Assembly: GCF_900115165.1 (NCBI RefSeq)
Contig: NZ_FOVP01000002.1
Span: 62,001-126,000, forward strand
Length of the DNA stretch: 64,000 nucleotides
Direction: 5' to 3'
DNA from: Roseovarius lutimaris
Lineage (GTDB): Bacteria; Pseudomonadota; Alphaproteobacteria; Rhodobacterales; Rhodobacteraceae
Shown in pieces: positions 36,394 through 44,718 of the stretch. Below the pieces are notes generated by a model. The model was not told the origin of the DNA and made no database searches. It saw only the letters and a program-made list of their open reading frames with translations. The position numbers were made by a program, and so were the translations under genes. The stretch's first letter is position 1. The number at the start of each line of letters is the position of its first letter.

Positions 36394-37272
36394 ATGCGGC
36401 TTGAATGGCTTGATGATATCCTTGCGGTGGCCGAGGCCGGGTCGCTGGCGCGGGCCGCGCAGATACGCCATGTCAGCCAATCGGCCTTTACCCGCCGCCT
36501 GCGCGCCATCGAAGAGGCGCTTGGCGTGCCGCTGTTTGATCGCCGTCGCAAGCCGGTGGTGCTTTTACCTGAAATCGAGGCGCAGGCCGGGGAAATGCGT
36601 GCGCTGGCAACACAGCTTCGCCATCTGCGCGAAACGCTGACCCAGACAAGCGGCGCGCGGGGGCTGACGCTGGCATGTCAGCACGCGATCACCACCACCC
36701 ATTCGCCCGCAATCGTCAGCATTCTGACCGCGCAGGGCGGGCGCCCGGTGCGGGTGCGGTCGGATAATCGCGATGAATGCCTGTTGCGGCTTTTGTCCGG
36801 CGAGGTTGATCTGGCAGTGCTCTACGCCGCACCAGAGATTGCGCCGCTGACCCTGAACCGGGCGTTCGAGCAGGTGTTGCTGGGTCGCGAGCGATTGATT
36901 CCGGTTGCCGTGCCGCGTCTGGCGCAGGGCGATGATTTGCCGTTTATCGGCTATCCGTCGGATGTGTTTCTGGGACAGGTGATGGCCCGCGCGATCTTGC
37001 CGGGGATTGCGGCGCATCGGGTGTTGCGACGGCGGGCGGAAACCGCGCTGACGCTGGCGGCGCGTGAATATGCCTGTCGCGGTATCGGCGTGGCGTGGTT
37101 GCCCGAAGGCATGGTGGCGCAGGATCTGAAATCCGGTCGCCTGATCAGTCTGACAGAGAGCCTGCCAAGCCAGCAGATGGAGCTTTGGATGATCCGCCTG
37201 TCGGATCGCCCCGACGATAGCTGGGCGCAGGATTGGGCGCGGCTTGTGGCGGCACTGGCAAAGCCAACTTGA
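36394..37272 (+). CDS. LysR family regulator, divergent from the cuyA-like gene
   Basis: A 292-residue LysR protein. The N-terminal helix-turn-helix (about 17-38) includes [25 protein letters not shown]. The C-terminal effector domain has the [20 protein letters not shown] segment. The start lies about 108 bp from the divergent cuyA-like start, the usual LysR arrangement, so control of that gene is likely. The shared intergenic region is AT-rich with repeated AATAT words. Confidence 0.9.
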   Translation: MRLEWLDDILAVAEAGSLARAAQIRHVSQSAFTRRLRAIEEALGVPLFDRRRKPVVLLPEIEAQAGEMRALATQLRHLRETLTQTSGARGLTLACQHAITTTHSPAIVSILTAQGGRPVRVRSDNRDECLLRLLSGEVDLAVLYAAPEIAPLTLNRAFEQVLLGRERLIPVAVPRLAQGDDLPFIGYPSDVFLGQVMARAILPGIAAHRVLRRRAETALTLAAREYACRGIGVAWLPEGMVAQDLKSGRLISLTESLPSQQMELWMIRLSDRPDDSWAQDWARLVAALAKPT

Positions 37273-37346
37273 CAGTCAGCAATCGCGACCGCGAATCCAT
37301 TACTTTGGCCAGGGTCTTTGGATAAACGGTCAGGACGCCAGGTGTT

Positions 37347-38606
37347 TCACTGCGCAGCGAGAGAAAACGGCAGGTCGCGGGCGGCGTTTTTGTACCAGCG
37401 GATGATCGCCCTGCGCTCCTCTTCTTCGATAAAGGACAGATTGGCCGGGGGCATGGCAACCGATACACCGGCCTGCAAATAGATCTGGCGCGCGGCGCGG
37501 GCGATATCGTTCGGGGTTTCAAGCAGGATATTCTTGGGCGCGCGGTGAATGCCGTCGTAAAACGGCTCACGCGCGTGGCACATGGCACAGCGGCCGGGCA
37601 CGATGCTTGTGATCTCGTCAAACCCTTCGGCGGCGGCGAACACCTGTTCGGTTGCCGTCAAAGGCCGTGCCTCTGATTCCTCATAGCTATCGTTGCGCAA
37701 CGGTGCCGTGCTTAGCCACATGATCGCGACGAACAAGAGGGCGGTCACGGCCCATGTCCAGGTCGGGTTGCCGGTGCCGGCATGGCGGGTGTTGAAATAG
37801 TGTCGGATGCTCACCCCCATCAGAAACACCAGCGCCGCGATAAGCCAGTTATACTCGGTCGCGAAGGCCAGCGGATAGTGGTTGCTGAGCATCAGGAACA
37901 CCACCGGCAAGGTAAGATAGTTGTTATGGGTCGAGCGCAATTTGGCGATTTTGCCATATTTAGGGTCTGGTGTGCGCCCCTCTTGCAGGTCTTTCACGAC
38001 GATCCGCTGATTGGGCATGATGATGAAAAACACATTGGCGGTCATGATCGTGGCGGTGAAGGCACCCAGATGCAAAAGCGCCGCGCGTCCGGTGAACACC
38101 TGATCATAGCCATAGGCCATGACCACCAGCAGGATGAACAACAGGACCATCAGGAAGGTCGGCTTTTCGCCAAGGCCGGATTTGCACAGGAAATCGTAAA
38201 CCAGCCAGCCAACGGTCAGCGAGGCGGCGGAAATCAGGATGCCCTGCCAGATCGCCAGATCGGCCTTTGCGGCGTCGATCATGTAAAGCTCGGCCCCGGC
38301 CCAATAGACGATCATCAATAGCGCCGCCCCCGAAAGCCAGGTGGCATAGCTTTCCCATTTGAACCAGATCAGGTGGTCGGGCATGTTGTCCGGCGCGACC
38401 AGATATTTTTGAATGTGATAAAAGCCACCGCCGTGAACCTGCCATTCCTCGCCATGCGCGCCTGGCGGAAGATGCGGGGCCTTGCGCAAGCCAAGATCGA
38501 GCGCCACGAAATAGAACGACGACCCGATCCAGGCCATCGCAGTGATGACATGCAGCCACCGCACGGCAAACCCAAGCCAGTCCCAAATGATCGCCAAATC
38601 CTGCAT
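37347..38606 (-). CDS. puuD: Urate hydroxylase PuuD (membrane urate oxidase with cytochrome c domain)
   Basis: It oxidises urate to 5-hydroxyisourate, passing electrons to a c-type cytochrome instead of oxygen-dependent uricase chemistry. The 419 residues hold an N-terminal membrane region of about eight to nine helices (about 10-310) and a C-terminal cytochrome c domain with heme motif CAMCH (340-344) and a likely Met ligand in VAMPPAN. It starts the purine-degradation island and is divergent from a LysR gene. Confidence 0.94.
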   Translation of the reverse strand: MQDLAIIWDWLGFAVRWLHVITAMAWIGSSFYFVALDLGLRKAPHLPPGAHGEEWQVHGGGFYHIQKYLVAPDNMPDHLIWFKWESYATWLSGAALLMIVYWAGAELYMIDAAKADLAIWQGILISAASLTVGWLVYDFLCKSGLGEKPTFLMVLLFILLVVMAYGYDQVFTGRAALLHLGAFTATIMTANVFFIIMPNQRIVVKDLQEGRTPDPKYGKIAKLRSTHNNYLTLPVVFLMLSNHYPLAFATEYNWLIAALVFLMGVSIRHYFNTRHAGTGNPTWTWAVTALLFVAIMWLSTAPLRNDSYEESEARPLTATEQVFAAAEGFDEITSIVPGRCAMCHAREPFYDGIHRAPKNILLETPNDIARAARQIYLQAGVSVAMPPANLSFIEEEERRAIIRWYKNAARDLPFSLAAQ

Positions 38607-38713
38607 TGTCTTCTCCTTCGCTCACTTTTGGCGACCTTACTGCACCTCGCCATTGTCCTGTAATGCAAAAAAAATCCTAGCAGCTTCAACAGAAAGCTAA
38701 TAATCTTTTTGCC
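38607..38713. promoter_or_regulatory. Divergent puuD / lysR promoter region
   Basis: This 107-bp AT-rich region contains an imperfectly spaced dyad AGCTT-N7-AAGCT (38682-38698) about 16 bp before the lysR start, and an A-tract (38667-38674). It is the expected binding region for the LysR protein at 38714, but no exact T-N11-A box stands out. Confidence 0.4.
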
Positions 38714-39625
38714 ATGTCCTATCTGAACAATATCCGCACGTTTGTTCGTGTTTACGAGCTTGGTAATATGTCGGCGGCGGCGCGGGATCAGAGGATATCG
38801 GCCGCGGTTGCCTCGGCGCGCATTGCGCACCTCGAAGAGCATCTGAATATTCGCCTGTTTCAGCGCACCACAAGGATGCTTCACCCGACCGAGCAGGGGG
38901 TTTTGTTCTATCGCGGGGCCTGCAAGATCCTTGAGGCGGTGGACGAGGCAGAGGCCGAGATTACCGATGTTACAAGCTCGCCGCGCGGCACATTATACGT
39001 GGCGGCCCCACTTGGTATGGGCAAGCGCCTGATTGCCCCGATGGTCCCTGCGTTCAAAGAGGCCTATCCGCTGATCACCATCCGGCTACGCCTGTCGGAT
39101 CGTAAGCTTGATCTTGCGGGTGAAGGGCTTGATGCGGCGTTTTTTCTTGGCGTGCCAGAGGATTCAACGCTTCGTATTCGCAAGATTGCGGATTGCCCGA
39201 GGGTGCTTTGTGCCGCCCCGGATTACATCGCGCGCAGGGGCTTGCCGCGTGATAGCGCAAGCCTCAGGGCGGATAAACATGATTGTCTGAATCTGCGCTT
39301 TCCCGGCGCGCCGGAATTTCAATGGCCGCTTCAGACGCCCGACGGGATCAAGCGGCTTGCGGTGTCGGGCCCGTTTGAAACCGATGATGGCGATGTTCTG
39401 ACCAACTGGGCGCTGGACGGGCACGGGATTATCCTCAAGCCGCTGTTTGAGGTGGCCGAATACCTAAGCGCGGGTCGGCTTGTCCCGGTTCTGGAAGGCG
39501 AGCCGCCGATTCCTATCCAGATGGCCTGCCTTTACACCCATCGCCGCCACCAGGACCCAAAGACGCGGCTCTTTATTGATTTCATGGTCAATCACATTCA
39601 GGCATCCCTTCCGCAGGACGCCTGA
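38714..39625 (+). CDS. LysR family regulator of the purine-degradation island
   Basis: A 303-residue LysR protein. The helix-turn-helix region has TFVRVYELGNMSAAARDQRISAAVASARIAHLEE in the first 45 residues. The effector domain contains GEGLDAAFFLGVPED and NWALDGHGIILKPLFEVAEYL. It lies between divergent puuD and convergent uraH, so it probably controls urate catabolism; the inducer would be a purine or ureide. It ends 2 nt before the uraH stop. Confidence 0.88.
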   Translation: MSYLNNIRTFVRVYELGNMSAAARDQRISAAVASARIAHLEEHLNIRLFQRTTRMLHPTEQGVLFYRGACKILEAVDEAEAEITDVTSSPRGTLYVAAPLGMGKRLIAPMVPAFKEAYPLITIRLRLSDRKLDLAGEGLDAAFFLGVPEDSTLRIRKIADCPRVLCAAPDYIARRGLPRDSASLRADKHDCLNLRFPGAPEFQWPLQTPDGIKRLAVSGPFETDDGDVLTNWALDGHGIILKPLFEVAEYLSAGRLVPVLEGEPPIPIQMACLYTHRRHQDPKTRLFIDFMVNHIQASLPQDA

Positions 39626-39627
39626 TC

Positions 39628-39981
39628 CTAGCTTCCGCGATAGGTTGAATAACCGAAGGGAGAGAGCAAGAGCGGCACATGATAGTGGCTTTGCTCTGAC
39701 ATGCCAAAGCGCAGCGGTATGATATCGAGAAAGCGCGGATCTTCCGGCGGGGTGCCAGTCGCGGTGAGATAATCACCGGCGTGAAACACAAGCTCGTAGG
39801 TGCCGGTTTCAAAGCGCTCGGCCGACAGGATCTGTTTGTCGGTGCGCCCGTCGGCATTGGTGATCAGCGTCTCAAGCAAGTCGTGACGCCCGCCAGTGAT
39901 GCGGAAAAGCTCGATCTTCAGGCCTTGTGCCGGGCAACCGCGCGCCGTGTCCAGAACATGCGTTGTCAAATAACCGGTCAT
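39628..39981 (-). CDS. uraH: 5-Hydroxyisourate hydrolase (transthyretin-like)
   Basis: It hydrolyses 5-hydroxyisourate to OHCU, the step after PuuD. It is a 117-residue transthyretin-fold enzyme with the N-terminal [13 protein letters not shown], the middle [12 protein letters not shown] and the invariant C-terminal YRGS. The ATG at 39981 follows GAGGA at good spacing. It is divergent from the puuE-uraD gene across an AT-rich region with a perfect dyad. Confidence 0.95.
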   Translation of the reverse strand: MTGYLTTHVLDTARGCPAQGLKIELFRITGGRHDLLETLITNADGRTDKQILSAERFETGTYELVFHAGDYLTATGTPPEDPRFLDIIPLRFGMSEQSHYHVPLLLSPFGYSTYRGS

Positions 39982-40082
39982 GATCAATCCTCAATCCTTG
40001 GGGTTGGCTTGCTTTCTGGCGTTATTTAGAGGTTTTTGACAGATTAGTCTTGCAAACAACTCCTTCAAAAATTTCTAGAAGG

Positions 40083-40104
40083 TAATACGCATTCTTCCGT
40101 ATTA
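40083..40104. promoter_or_regulatory. Perfect inverted repeat TAATACG-N8-CGTATTA, candidate operator
   Basis: A perfect 7-bp dyad (40083-40089 and 40098-40104) lies 30 bp before the puuE-uraD start in the promoter region shared with uraH. The centre-to-centre spacing of 15 bp suits a dimeric repressor or activator. The cognate regulator is unknown. Confidence 0.5.
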
Positions 40105-40134
40105 AAACATAATCGAAATCTGGAGACACCTTTG

Positions 40135-41553
40135 ATGACACGTTATCCCCGTAATATGCGCGGCTATGGCACGAAATCGCCCGATCCGAAATGGCCGAAT
40201 GGCGCGAAAATCGCGGTGCAATTCGTGATCAACTATGAAGAAGGTGGCGAAAACAACATCTTGCATGGCGATGCCGCATCCGAGGCATTCCTGTCCGAGA
40301 TCGTTGGCGCCGCCGCCTGGCCGGGGCAACGGCACTGGAACATGGAATCAATTTATGAATACGGCGCGCGCGCCGGGTTCTGGCGTCTGCACCGGTTGTT
40401 CACAGAGCTTGATATTCCGGCGACGGTTTATGGTGTGGCCACTGCCCTTGCGCGCAACCCCGAACAACTGCGGGCCATGCAGGCCGCCGATTGGGAGATC
40501 GCAAGTCACGGGTTGAAATGGATCGAGTACAAGGATCACACGCCCGAGGTTGAAAAGGCCGATATGCTGGAGGCGATCCGCCTTCATACCGAAGTGACCG
40601 GCGCCCGCCCGCGTGGCTGGTATACTGGTCGGTGTTCGGCCAATACCGTTGATCTTGTCGCGCAAGAGGGCGGGTTTGATTATGTTTCCGATGCCTATGC
40701 CGATGACCTGCCCTATTGGATCACGTCCAATGGCAAGGATCAGCTGATCGTGCCCTATACGCTTGATTGCAACGACATGCGGTTCGCCACGCCACAGGGG
40801 TTCAACTCGGGCGATCAGTTTTATGCCTATCTCAAGGACAGCTTTGATGCGCTTTACGCCGAGGGTATCGAGGGTCAGGCCAAGATGATGTCGATCGGCC
40901 TTCATTGTCGTCTTGTCGGGCGACCGGGGCGTATCATGGCGTTGCGCCGGTTTATGGAATACGCTCAAGGGCACGCCGATGTCTGGTTTGCCAAGCGGAT
41001 CGAGATTGCCCGACATTGGCACGAGCATCACCCGAAAGCGGATTTTGTCCGCCCTTCGGAAATGACCAAAGATGCCTTTGTCGCGGCCTATGGCGGGATT
41101 TTCGAGCATTCCCCCTGGATCGCCGAGCGCGCTTTTGATCTGGAACTTGGCCCGGCGCATGATTGCGCCATTGGCTTGCATCATGCGCTGTGTCGGGTGT
41201 TCCGGTCCGCGTCGCGTGACGAACGGCTTGGCGTTTTGACGGCGCACCCTGATCTTGCAGGAAAGCTGGCGGCCGCAGGGCAGCTGACCGCCGACAGCAC
41301 CTCGGAACAGGCGGGCGCGGGGCTTGATATGCTCACTGACGACGAGCGCGCGATGTTCCAATCCCTCAACGCCGAATATGTGGCAAAGCACGGCTTTCCC
41401 TTTATTATCGCGGTACGCGACAATACCAAGGCGTCGATCCAGCAGGCGTTTCAACGCCGGATCAACAACGATAGCGAGGCCGAGTTTGCCGAGGCCTGCA
41501 CGCAGGTCGAGCGGATTGGCGAGTGGCGCCTTACGGACATGTTGCCGCAATGA
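40135..41553 (+). CDS. puuE: Allantoinase PuuE fused to OHCU decarboxylase (UraD)
   Basis: A 472-residue bifunctional protein. Residues about 1-300 are a polysaccharide-deacetylase-like allantoinase, with VQFVINYEEGGENNIL near the start, SHGLKWIEYKDHTPE and GWYTGRCSANTVDL. Residues about 310-472 are OHCU decarboxylase, with FVAAYGGIFEHSPWIAERA and, near the end, KHGFPFIIAVRDNT. It would convert OHCU to S-allantoin and then to allantoate. The ATG at 40135 follows CTGGAG. Its stop overlaps the allA start in ATGA. Confidence 0.93.
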   Translation: MTRYPRNMRGYGTKSPDPKWPNGAKIAVQFVINYEEGGENNILHGDAASEAFLSEIVGAAAWPGQRHWNMESIYEYGARAGFWRLHRLFTELDIPATVYGVATALARNPEQLRAMQAADWEIASHGLKWIEYKDHTPEVEKADMLEAIRLHTEVTGARPRGWYTGRCSANTVDLVAQEGGFDYVSDAYADDLPYWITSNGKDQLIVPYTLDCNDMRFATPQGFNSGDQFYAYLKDSFDALYAEGIEGQAKMMSIGLHCRLVGRPGRIMALRRFMEYAQGHADVWFAKRIEIARHWHEHHPKADFVRPSEMTKDAFVAAYGGIFEHSPWIAERAFDLELGPAHDCAIGLHHALCRVFRSASRDERLGVLTAHPDLAGKLAAAGQLTADSTSEQAGAGLDMLTDDERAMFQSLNAEYVAKHGFPFIIAVRDNTKASIQQAFQRRINNDSEAEFAEACTQVERIGEWRLTDMLPQ

Positions 41554-42041
41554 CCCGCCAGCTCCGCATCACCGCCCTGACCGCAGACGCCTTTGCCGCT
41601 TACGGCGATATTATCGAGGCGCGCGATGCACCGACCAAGATGATCAATCAGGGCATGTGTGGACGTCACCATGATCTTGCCTCGCTTGATTTTTCCGACG
41701 GGCGCGCCGGGATAAGCCTGTTTGACGCCAAGGCGCGCCATCTGCCGCATCTTGTCGATATGGTCGAGCGTCACCCCGATGGAAGCCAGGCCTTCGTGCC
41801 GCTGGACGGCGTGCCGTTTCTGGTGGTCGTGGCCGATGATGCGGGCGGCGTGCCGGTGGATCTCAAGGCGTTCATCACCGCACCGGGGCAATCCATCAAT
41901 CTTTATCGCGGTGTCTGGCACGGGGTTCTGGCCCCGATCGGCGCACCGGGGAAATATATTGTGGTCGATCGCATTGGCGAGGGCCCCAATCTTGAAGAAC
42001 ACTGGTTCGATGACCCGTTTGTCGTTGACTCCATTGGCTAA
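41550..42041 (+). CDS. allA: Ureidoglycolate lyase
   Basis: It splits ureidoglycolate to glyoxylate and urea, the last ureide step. It is a 163-residue cupin-like protein with FAAYGDIIEARDAP, INLYRGVWHGVLAPIG (metal/substrate His) and the ending EHWFDDPFVVD. The start overlaps the end of the puuE-uraD gene by 4 nt, and the permease gene follows after about 60 nt. Confidence 0.93.
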   Translation: MTRQLRITALTADAFAAYGDIIEARDAPTKMINQGMCGRHHDLASLDFSDGRAGISLFDAKARHLPHLVDMVERHPDGSQAFVPLDGVPFLVVVADDAGGVPVDLKAFITAPGQSINLYRGVWHGVLAPIGAPGKYIVVDRIGEGPNLEEHWFDDPFVVDSIG

Positions 42042-42099
42042 GAACCCTGGCAAAAGAACCAGAGGCACAACGCGGACAGCTACGACAGGAGGAATGATC

Positions 42100-43533
42100 A
42101 TGGCTGATACTTCAATCGGGACGCCGGAGCAGCTTCGCGATCCTGACTATTTTCCCGGTCTGGCGCGGGGGATTCCACTTGGAATTCAGCACGTTTTGGC
42201 CATGTTTGTCTCTAATGTGACGCCGGCGATCATCGTTGCCGGGGCTGCCGGGTTTGGATTTGGATCAAACTCGCCGGATTTCCCGGAACTGCTTTACCTC
42301 ATTCAGATGTCGATGCTGTTTGCGGGTGTGGCCACGCTTTTGCAGACGATCACCATCGGCCCGGTCGGGGCGGCCTTGCCAATTGTCCAGGGCACGTCAT
42401 TTGCATTTTTGCCAATCATGATCCCGCTGGTGGCGGGCAAGGGCGTTGATGCGCTTGCCGCCCTGTTCACCGGCGTGATCCTGGGCGGGCTTTTCCATGC
42501 CTTGCTCGGCACGGTGATCGGGAAAATCCGCTTTGCCCTGCCGCCTTTGGTGACCGGGCTCGTGGTGACGATGATCGGTCTTGCTTTGGTTGAGGTCGGC
42601 ATCCAATACGCCGCCGGCGGTGTACCCGCGAAAATGTCGGGTGCTGCGGAATATGGATCATTGCTTAACTGGTCCGCAGCTTTGATCGTGATCGCGGTGA
42701 CCCTCGCGCTCAAGTTCTTTGCCCGTGGTATGCTCGCGATTTCGGCGGTGCTTGTCGGTCTGTTGGTTGGTTATCTCTATGCCATCATGATGGGCATGCT
42801 CAGCCTTGAGACGGTCACCGGATCCTGGGCCGGATCAGCGGCTTTTGCCCTGCCACAGCCGTTCAAATACGGGTTCGAGATGTCCGGCGCTGCGATCATC
42901 GGGTTTTGTCTGATGGCGTTCATCTCGGCGATTGAAACCGTCGGCGATGTCAGCGGCATCACCAAGGGTGGTGCTGGGCGCGAGGCGACGGACAAGGAGA
43001 TTCAGGGCGCGACCTATGCCGACGGTCTTGGCACGGCGCTTGCCGGATGCTTTGGGGCCTTTCCCAATACCTCGTTTAGCCAGAATGTCGGCCTGATTGC
43101 CATGACCGGCGTCATGAGCCGCCATGTGGTGACCTGTGGTGCGATCTTCCTTATCATTTGTGGTCTTGTGCCCAAGGTGGGCGCGGTTATTCGTACCGTT
43201 CCGATTGAGGTGCTTGGCGGCGGTGTGATCGTCATGTTCGGCATGGTTGTGGCGGCGGGTATCTCGATGCTGTCGGATGTCGCATGGAACCGGCGCAACA
43301 TGGTGATCTTTGCCATCGCGCTTAGTGTCGGCCTCGGGCTTCAGCTAGAGCCGGAAGCAGTCAAGTATCTGCCCGATACGATGCGCATTTTGATGACCTC
43401 CGGCCTGTTGCCGGCGGCACTTATTGCCATCGTGCTCAACCTTGTGCTTCCCGAAGAGCTTGCCGATGAAGCCACAGAAGAGGTTTCCGGCGGCATGGCG
43501 GGTCATGGCAAGGGATCGCTTCCCACCGACTAA
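42100..43533 (+). CDS. NCS2 family purine permease (urate/xanthine type)
   Basis: A 477-residue transporter with about 12 to 14 hydrophobic segments. The NCS2 signatures are present: IQHVLAMFVSNVTPAIIVAGAAG, GPVGAALPIVQGTSFAF, and SAIETVGDVSGITKGG, followed by ATYADGLGTALAGCFGAFPNTSFSQNVGLI. The position in the island suggests urate or xanthine uptake (UacT/PbuX-like). The ATG at 42100 is set by AGGAGG seven bases upstream; an ATG at 42094 is too close to that site. Confidence 0.88.
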   Translation: MADTSIGTPEQLRDPDYFPGLARGIPLGIQHVLAMFVSNVTPAIIVAGAAGFGFGSNSPDFPELLYLIQMSMLFAGVATLLQTITIGPVGAALPIVQGTSFAFLPIMIPLVAGKGVDALAALFTGVILGGLFHALLGTVIGKIRFALPPLVTGLVVTMIGLALVEVGIQYAAGGVPAKMSGAAEYGSLLNWSAALIVIAVTLALKFFARGMLAISAVLVGLLVGYLYAIMMGMLSLETVTGSWAGSAAFALPQPFKYGFEMSGAAIIGFCLMAFISAIETVGDVSGITKGGAGREATDKEIQGATYADGLGTALAGCFGAFPNTSFSQNVGLIAMTGVMSRHVVTCGAIFLIICGLVPKVGAVIRTVPIEVLGGGVIVMFGMVVAAGISMLSDVAWNRRNMVIFAIALSVGLGLQLEPEAVKYLPDTMRILMTSGLLPAALIAIVLNLVLPEELADEATEEVSGGMAGHGKGSLPTD

Positions 43534-43552
43534 AGGCGGATTGGCCAATAAA

Positions 43553-43586
43553 AAAGGGGGAAGGGGCGTGATGCCCTTTCCCCCTT
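43553..43586 (-). terminator. Terminator between the purine permease gene and allE
   Basis: AAGGGGGAAGGGGC and GCCCTTTCCCCCTT (43554-43567 and 43573-43586) form a 14-bp stem with one G-T pair and a 5-nt loop. On the minus strand the stem runs into a T-tract (the A-run at 43550-43555), so it mainly terminates allE. It can also act as a block for the permease transcript. Confidence 0.85.
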
Positions 43587-43613
43587 AGACTTGCAGGGTC
43601 TGTTCCGGCAGGA

Positions 43614-44447
43614 TCAGGGTTTACCAAGGCCAAGCGGCATATGCCGGTTCACATCCTTGTAGAGCAGATAACGGAACGGCCCCGGCCCGCCCGCGTAACA
43701 GGCCTGTGGGCAAAAGGCGCGCAGCCACATGTAATCACCGGCCTCGACTTCGACCCAATCCTGATTGAGCCGGTAAACCGCCTTGCCTTCCAGCACGTAA
43801 AGCCCGTGTTCCATCACATGGGTTTCGGCAAAGGGAATGACCGCGCCGGGTTGAAACGTCACGATGGTAACATGCATGTCATGGCGCAGATCGCTTGGGT
43901 CGACAAAGCGCGAGGTCGCCCATTTGCCATCGGTGCCGGGCATTTCGGTCGGCTCTACCTCGGTTTCATTGGTGACAAAGGCGGTCGGCAACTCAAGCCC
44001 CTCAACCGCGACATAGGCCTTTCGAATCCAGTGAAAGCGCACAGGTTTGGCACCCCGGTTGCGCAGGCTCCATGTCGCGTCTGGCGGCAGAAAGGCATAT
44101 CCGCCTTCACCCATCTCATGGGGGGTGCCATCAATCGTCAGGGTCATGGCACCCTCGACCACGAACAACACCGCCTCGACGCCGACTTCGGTTTCGGGCC
44201 GCTCGCTTCCACCGCCGGGCTGAACCTCGGCGATATATTGCGAGAATGTTTCCGCAAAACCCGAAAGCGGGCGCGACAGAACCCAGAACCGTGCGCCCTC
44301 CCAAAACGGCAAAAGGCTGGTGACGATATCGCTCATCGTGCCTTTGGGAATGACGGCGTAGGCCTCGGTGAACATCGCCCGATCGGTCAAAAGTTGGGTT
44401 TGGGGCGGCAATCCGCCCGTCGGTGCATAATAGGTTCGCTTGGTCAT
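43614..44447 (-). CDS. allE: (S)-Ureidoglycine aminohydrolase
   Basis: It releases ammonia from ureidoglycine to give ureidoglycolate, the AllA substrate. It is a 277-residue bicupin with the N-terminal YYAPTGGLPPQTQLLTDRA typical of the family. The second cupin has GAVIPFAETHVMEHGLYVLEG, holding the metal ligands, and ends with ACYAGGPGPFRYLLYKDVNRH. It faces the permease gene and is separately transcribed, with its own terminator. Confidence 0.94.
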   Translation of the reverse strand: MTKRTYYAPTGGLPPQTQLLTDRAMFTEAYAVIPKGTMSDIVTSLLPFWEGARFWVLSRPLSGFAETFSQYIAEVQPGGGSERPETEVGVEAVLFVVEGAMTLTIDGTPHEMGEGGYAFLPPDATWSLRNRGAKPVRFHWIRKAYVAVEGLELPTAFVTNETEVEPTEMPGTDGKWATSRFVDPSDLRHDMHVTIVTFQPGAVIPFAETHVMEHGLYVLEGKAVYRLNQDWVEVEAGDYMWLRAFCPQACYAGGPGPFRYLLYKDVNRHMPLGLGKP

Positions 44448-44718
44448 TCTCGCGCCTTTGAAAAACTCTATTCCATCCTATCAAGCCGCTAGTGAACGCC
44501 AAGACAAGCCTTTAAGTGGCCTGATAATGCTGAAGCTTTATTCTGATGAATTTGATAATACCATCTTGTGCCATGGTGCCCAGCAAAAACAGGCCCTCAT
44601 CCCTGCGATGATAATTCGCCAGGACCTAGCCAAACTTCGCCCTGAACCGGGTGCTTGCCTTGCGCGTCGCGATGCCGTTTGATTTAACCGGCGCAATGTT
44701 TTTACCGGAGCCGTGCCA

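Noticed and set aside
44527-44682. A short frame upstream of pncB
   Set aside because: No good ribosome site and no protein features; it is more likely promoter and leader sequence.
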